Below are positions 5,970-6,945 of a stretch of 6,945 nucleotides of DNA, in pieces. The position numbers were made by a program, and so were the translations under genes. The notes below the pieces were generated by a model, which made no database searches, was not told the origin of the DNA, and saw only the letters and a list, made by a program, of their open reading frames with translations. Each line of letters begins with the position of its first letter. Position 1 is the first letter of the stretch. This DNA comes from Anaerolinea sp. (GTDB lineage: Bacteria > Chloroflexota > Anaerolineae > JAAEKA01): NCBI GenBank assembly GCA_014879765.1, contig JACSRL010000368.1, forward strand, positions 1 through 6,945, written 5' to 3'.

Positions 5970-6794
5970 TTACACCAGCGTTGTCGGCACGTTGAACGCG
6001 GCCACCACCTCTTGCAGCTCGGCGCGCGTCAGCCCTTCGGCCTTGTAGCCGTTGACCAGGTCCATGTATTCGTAGCGCGCGGCCGTCTCGGCGTATTCGA
6101 TGCGATCGGCGGCCTTGGTCACCGATTGGTCGGAGCGGGCCATGACGCCATGCTTGCTCCACAGCACGACGCGATGGGCCCGCAGCCCGGCCAGGTTAGC
6201 CTCCATCAGCGCCGGCGAGCCGGGCAGCCGGTAGGGCAACACGCCGATCCCTTCCGGCAGGTTGACGATGGTCTCCGGCTCCCAACGCAGCAGTTGCTGG
6301 TTCAGGAAAGCCTCATCGCTGTAGGCTGGCAGGTGGCTGAGATAGGTCAGGTGTGGCGGCTGGGCGTGGATCAGGGCGTGGAAGTTGGTACCGGTGCGGG
6401 CCATCTGGTCGTTGTGTACCGCCAGGTGCGAGTTGAACTCGCTGGTGGGCTGGGCAAAGAGCCGGTGCGGCGCGGTGTAGAGGGTCGCGCTGCGCCCATC
6501 GGCGCCGATCACCACGGCCGCCAGGTTGGCCGCCGGGTCTTTGTGGATGTCGCGCAGCCGCCGGCCGGAGCCGGTGACCAGCACCAGCTTGCCGGCCAGG
6601 GCCGGAACCAGCTCCGGCAGCGCCAGCGGCTGGGCGTTGGGGAAGCGGCGCCGCACCTCCATGGGCCAGCCGATGCAGAGCGAGATGTTGCCGGCCGCGC
6701 CTTCGCTGGCCTCGATGCCGCTGACCCGCAGGCCAGCCTCGCCCATGGCGATCAGAAATTCTTCCAGGTCGGGGTAGGGTTGTTCCAGTGCCAT
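5970..6794 (-). CDS. Class II aldolase, RhaD (rhamnulose-1-phosphate aldolase)-like
   Basis: A 274-residue cytoplasmic enzyme of the class II aldolase/adducin family, closest by eye to RhaD, which cleaves L-rhamnulose 1-phosphate to dihydroxyacetone phosphate and L-lactaldehyde. Segments recalled from E. coli RhaD recur in order: GAAGNISL (32-39, for GGNLTL), LVTGSGRRLRDIHKDPAAN (72-90), PTSEFNSH (116-123), LPEGIGVLPYRLPG (179-192), VVLWSKHGV (209-217), and the C-terminal ITREEL-like LTRAEL (255-260). Glu119 matches the catalytic Glu117. His143 and His215 match metal ligands His141 and His212. The third ligand position (His143 in RhaD) is Gln145 in HAQPPH. The same spacing Glu-to-His (24) is kept. 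The start at 6794 has AGGAG seven bases upstream; an ATG nine codons earlier (6821) lies upstream of that site and is rejected. As first gene of an operon with ThuA, it probably acts in deoxy-sugar or related sugar breakdown, but the exact substrate is uncertain. Confidence 0.9.
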   Translation of the reverse strand: MALEQPYPDLEEFLIAMGEAGLRVSGIEASEGAAGNISLCIGWPMEVRRRFPNAQPLALPELVPALAGKLVLVTGSGRRLRDIHKDPAANLAAVVIGADGRSATLYTAPHRLFAQPTSEFNSHLAVHNDQMARTGTNFHALIHAQPPHLTYLSHLPAYSDEAFLNQQLLRWEPETIVNLPEGIGVLPYRLPGSPALMEANLAGLRAHRVVLWSKHGVMARSDQSVTKAADRIEYAETAARYEYMDLVNGYKAEGLTRAELQEVVAAFNVPTTLV

Positions 6795-6801
6795 GATGGT
6801 A

Positions 6802-6806
6802 CTCCT
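6802..6806 (-). promoter_or_regulatory. Ribosome binding site that fixes the aldolase start
   Basis: AGGAG on the minus strand lies seven bases before the ATG at 6794 and downstream of the alternative ATG at 6821. It therefore decides for the shorter protein. Confidence 0.75.
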
Positions 6807-6887
6807 GAAAAAGTGTGACAAGCTAATGCAACGGGTGACTGTATTGCCGGCAGGTACGAGCCGGTGGATTGAGTAGGCCGCTGACTT

Positions 6888-6932
6888 GAAAATAGCCGCT
6901 CGGGCCGGTCTCCGACCGAGCCCGCTGTTTTC
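6888..6932. terminator. Bidirectional terminator-like hairpin right of the aldolase operon
   Basis: CGGGCCGGTC (6901-6910) pairs with GACCGAGCCCG (6914-6924) around a three-base TCC loop, with one bulged A. The core is flanked by GAAAATAGC (6888-6896) and GCTGTTTTC (6924-6932), which are complementary except for one T-G pair. A U-run therefore follows the stem on either strand. It probably ends a transcript from a gene to the right of the window and isolates the aldolase operon. The 93 bases between it and the aldolase ATG should hold the operon promoter, but no clear -10/-35 pair is visible. Confidence 0.65.
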
Positions 6933-6945
6933 ATCAACGGTTGTG

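Noticed and set aside
5959..6162. N-terminal extension of the ThuA-like protein by 68 residues
   Set aside because: It lies over the aldolase gene in another frame, is Arg/Gly rich, and the ATG at 5958 has a ribosome site exactly where family similarity begins.

Overview
The window is a GC-rich bacterial chromosomal segment, well above 60% GC by eye, with third codon positions dominated by G and C. The gene mix, the protein styles (Lhr-type helicase, GGGG-linker lipoprotein, RhaD-like aldolase next to ThuA) and an AGAAACCGGGTTTTT-type palindromic repeat in a gap fit Chloroflexota (Anaerolineae/Caldilineae-like). This assignment is inference; there is no rRNA or other phylogenetic marker here.

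Layout: (1) 3-914, plus strand, the 3' end of a large Lhr-like helicase gene cut by the window edge. (2) 897-2576, minus strand, a complete SulP anion transporter with a C-terminal STAS domain; its 3' end overlaps the helicase 3' end by 18 bp. (3) 2577-3191, a 615-base gap without a convincing gene, holding the SulP promoter, two different 15-bp perfect inverted repeats and a short direct repeat. (4) 3192-3689, plus strand, a small lipoprotein of unknown function, followed by a strong hairpin terminator. (5) 3860-5059, plus strand, a 12-TM-type MFS exporter resembling the fosmidomycin-resistance (Fsr) group, with its own promoter candidate. (6) 5149-6794, minus strand, a two-gene operon: a RhaD-like class II aldolase followed after 11 bases by a ThuA-domain protein. 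(7) 6795-6945, the operon leader and a bidirectional terminator-like hairpin that separates it from whatever lies to the right.

Functionally these are mostly independent transcription units: nucleic-acid helicase, anion uptake, surface lipoprotein, efflux, and a sugar-catabolic pair. The one clear functional grouping is the aldolase/ThuA operon, which probably handles a deoxy-sugar or oxidised-sugar intermediate. I see no defence island, prophage, CRISPR array, transposase or tRNA. I do not find a convincing new multi-gene system. The items most worth a second look are the altered metal-ligand position in the aldolase, the unrecognised lipoprotein, and the structured gap at 2810-2988.
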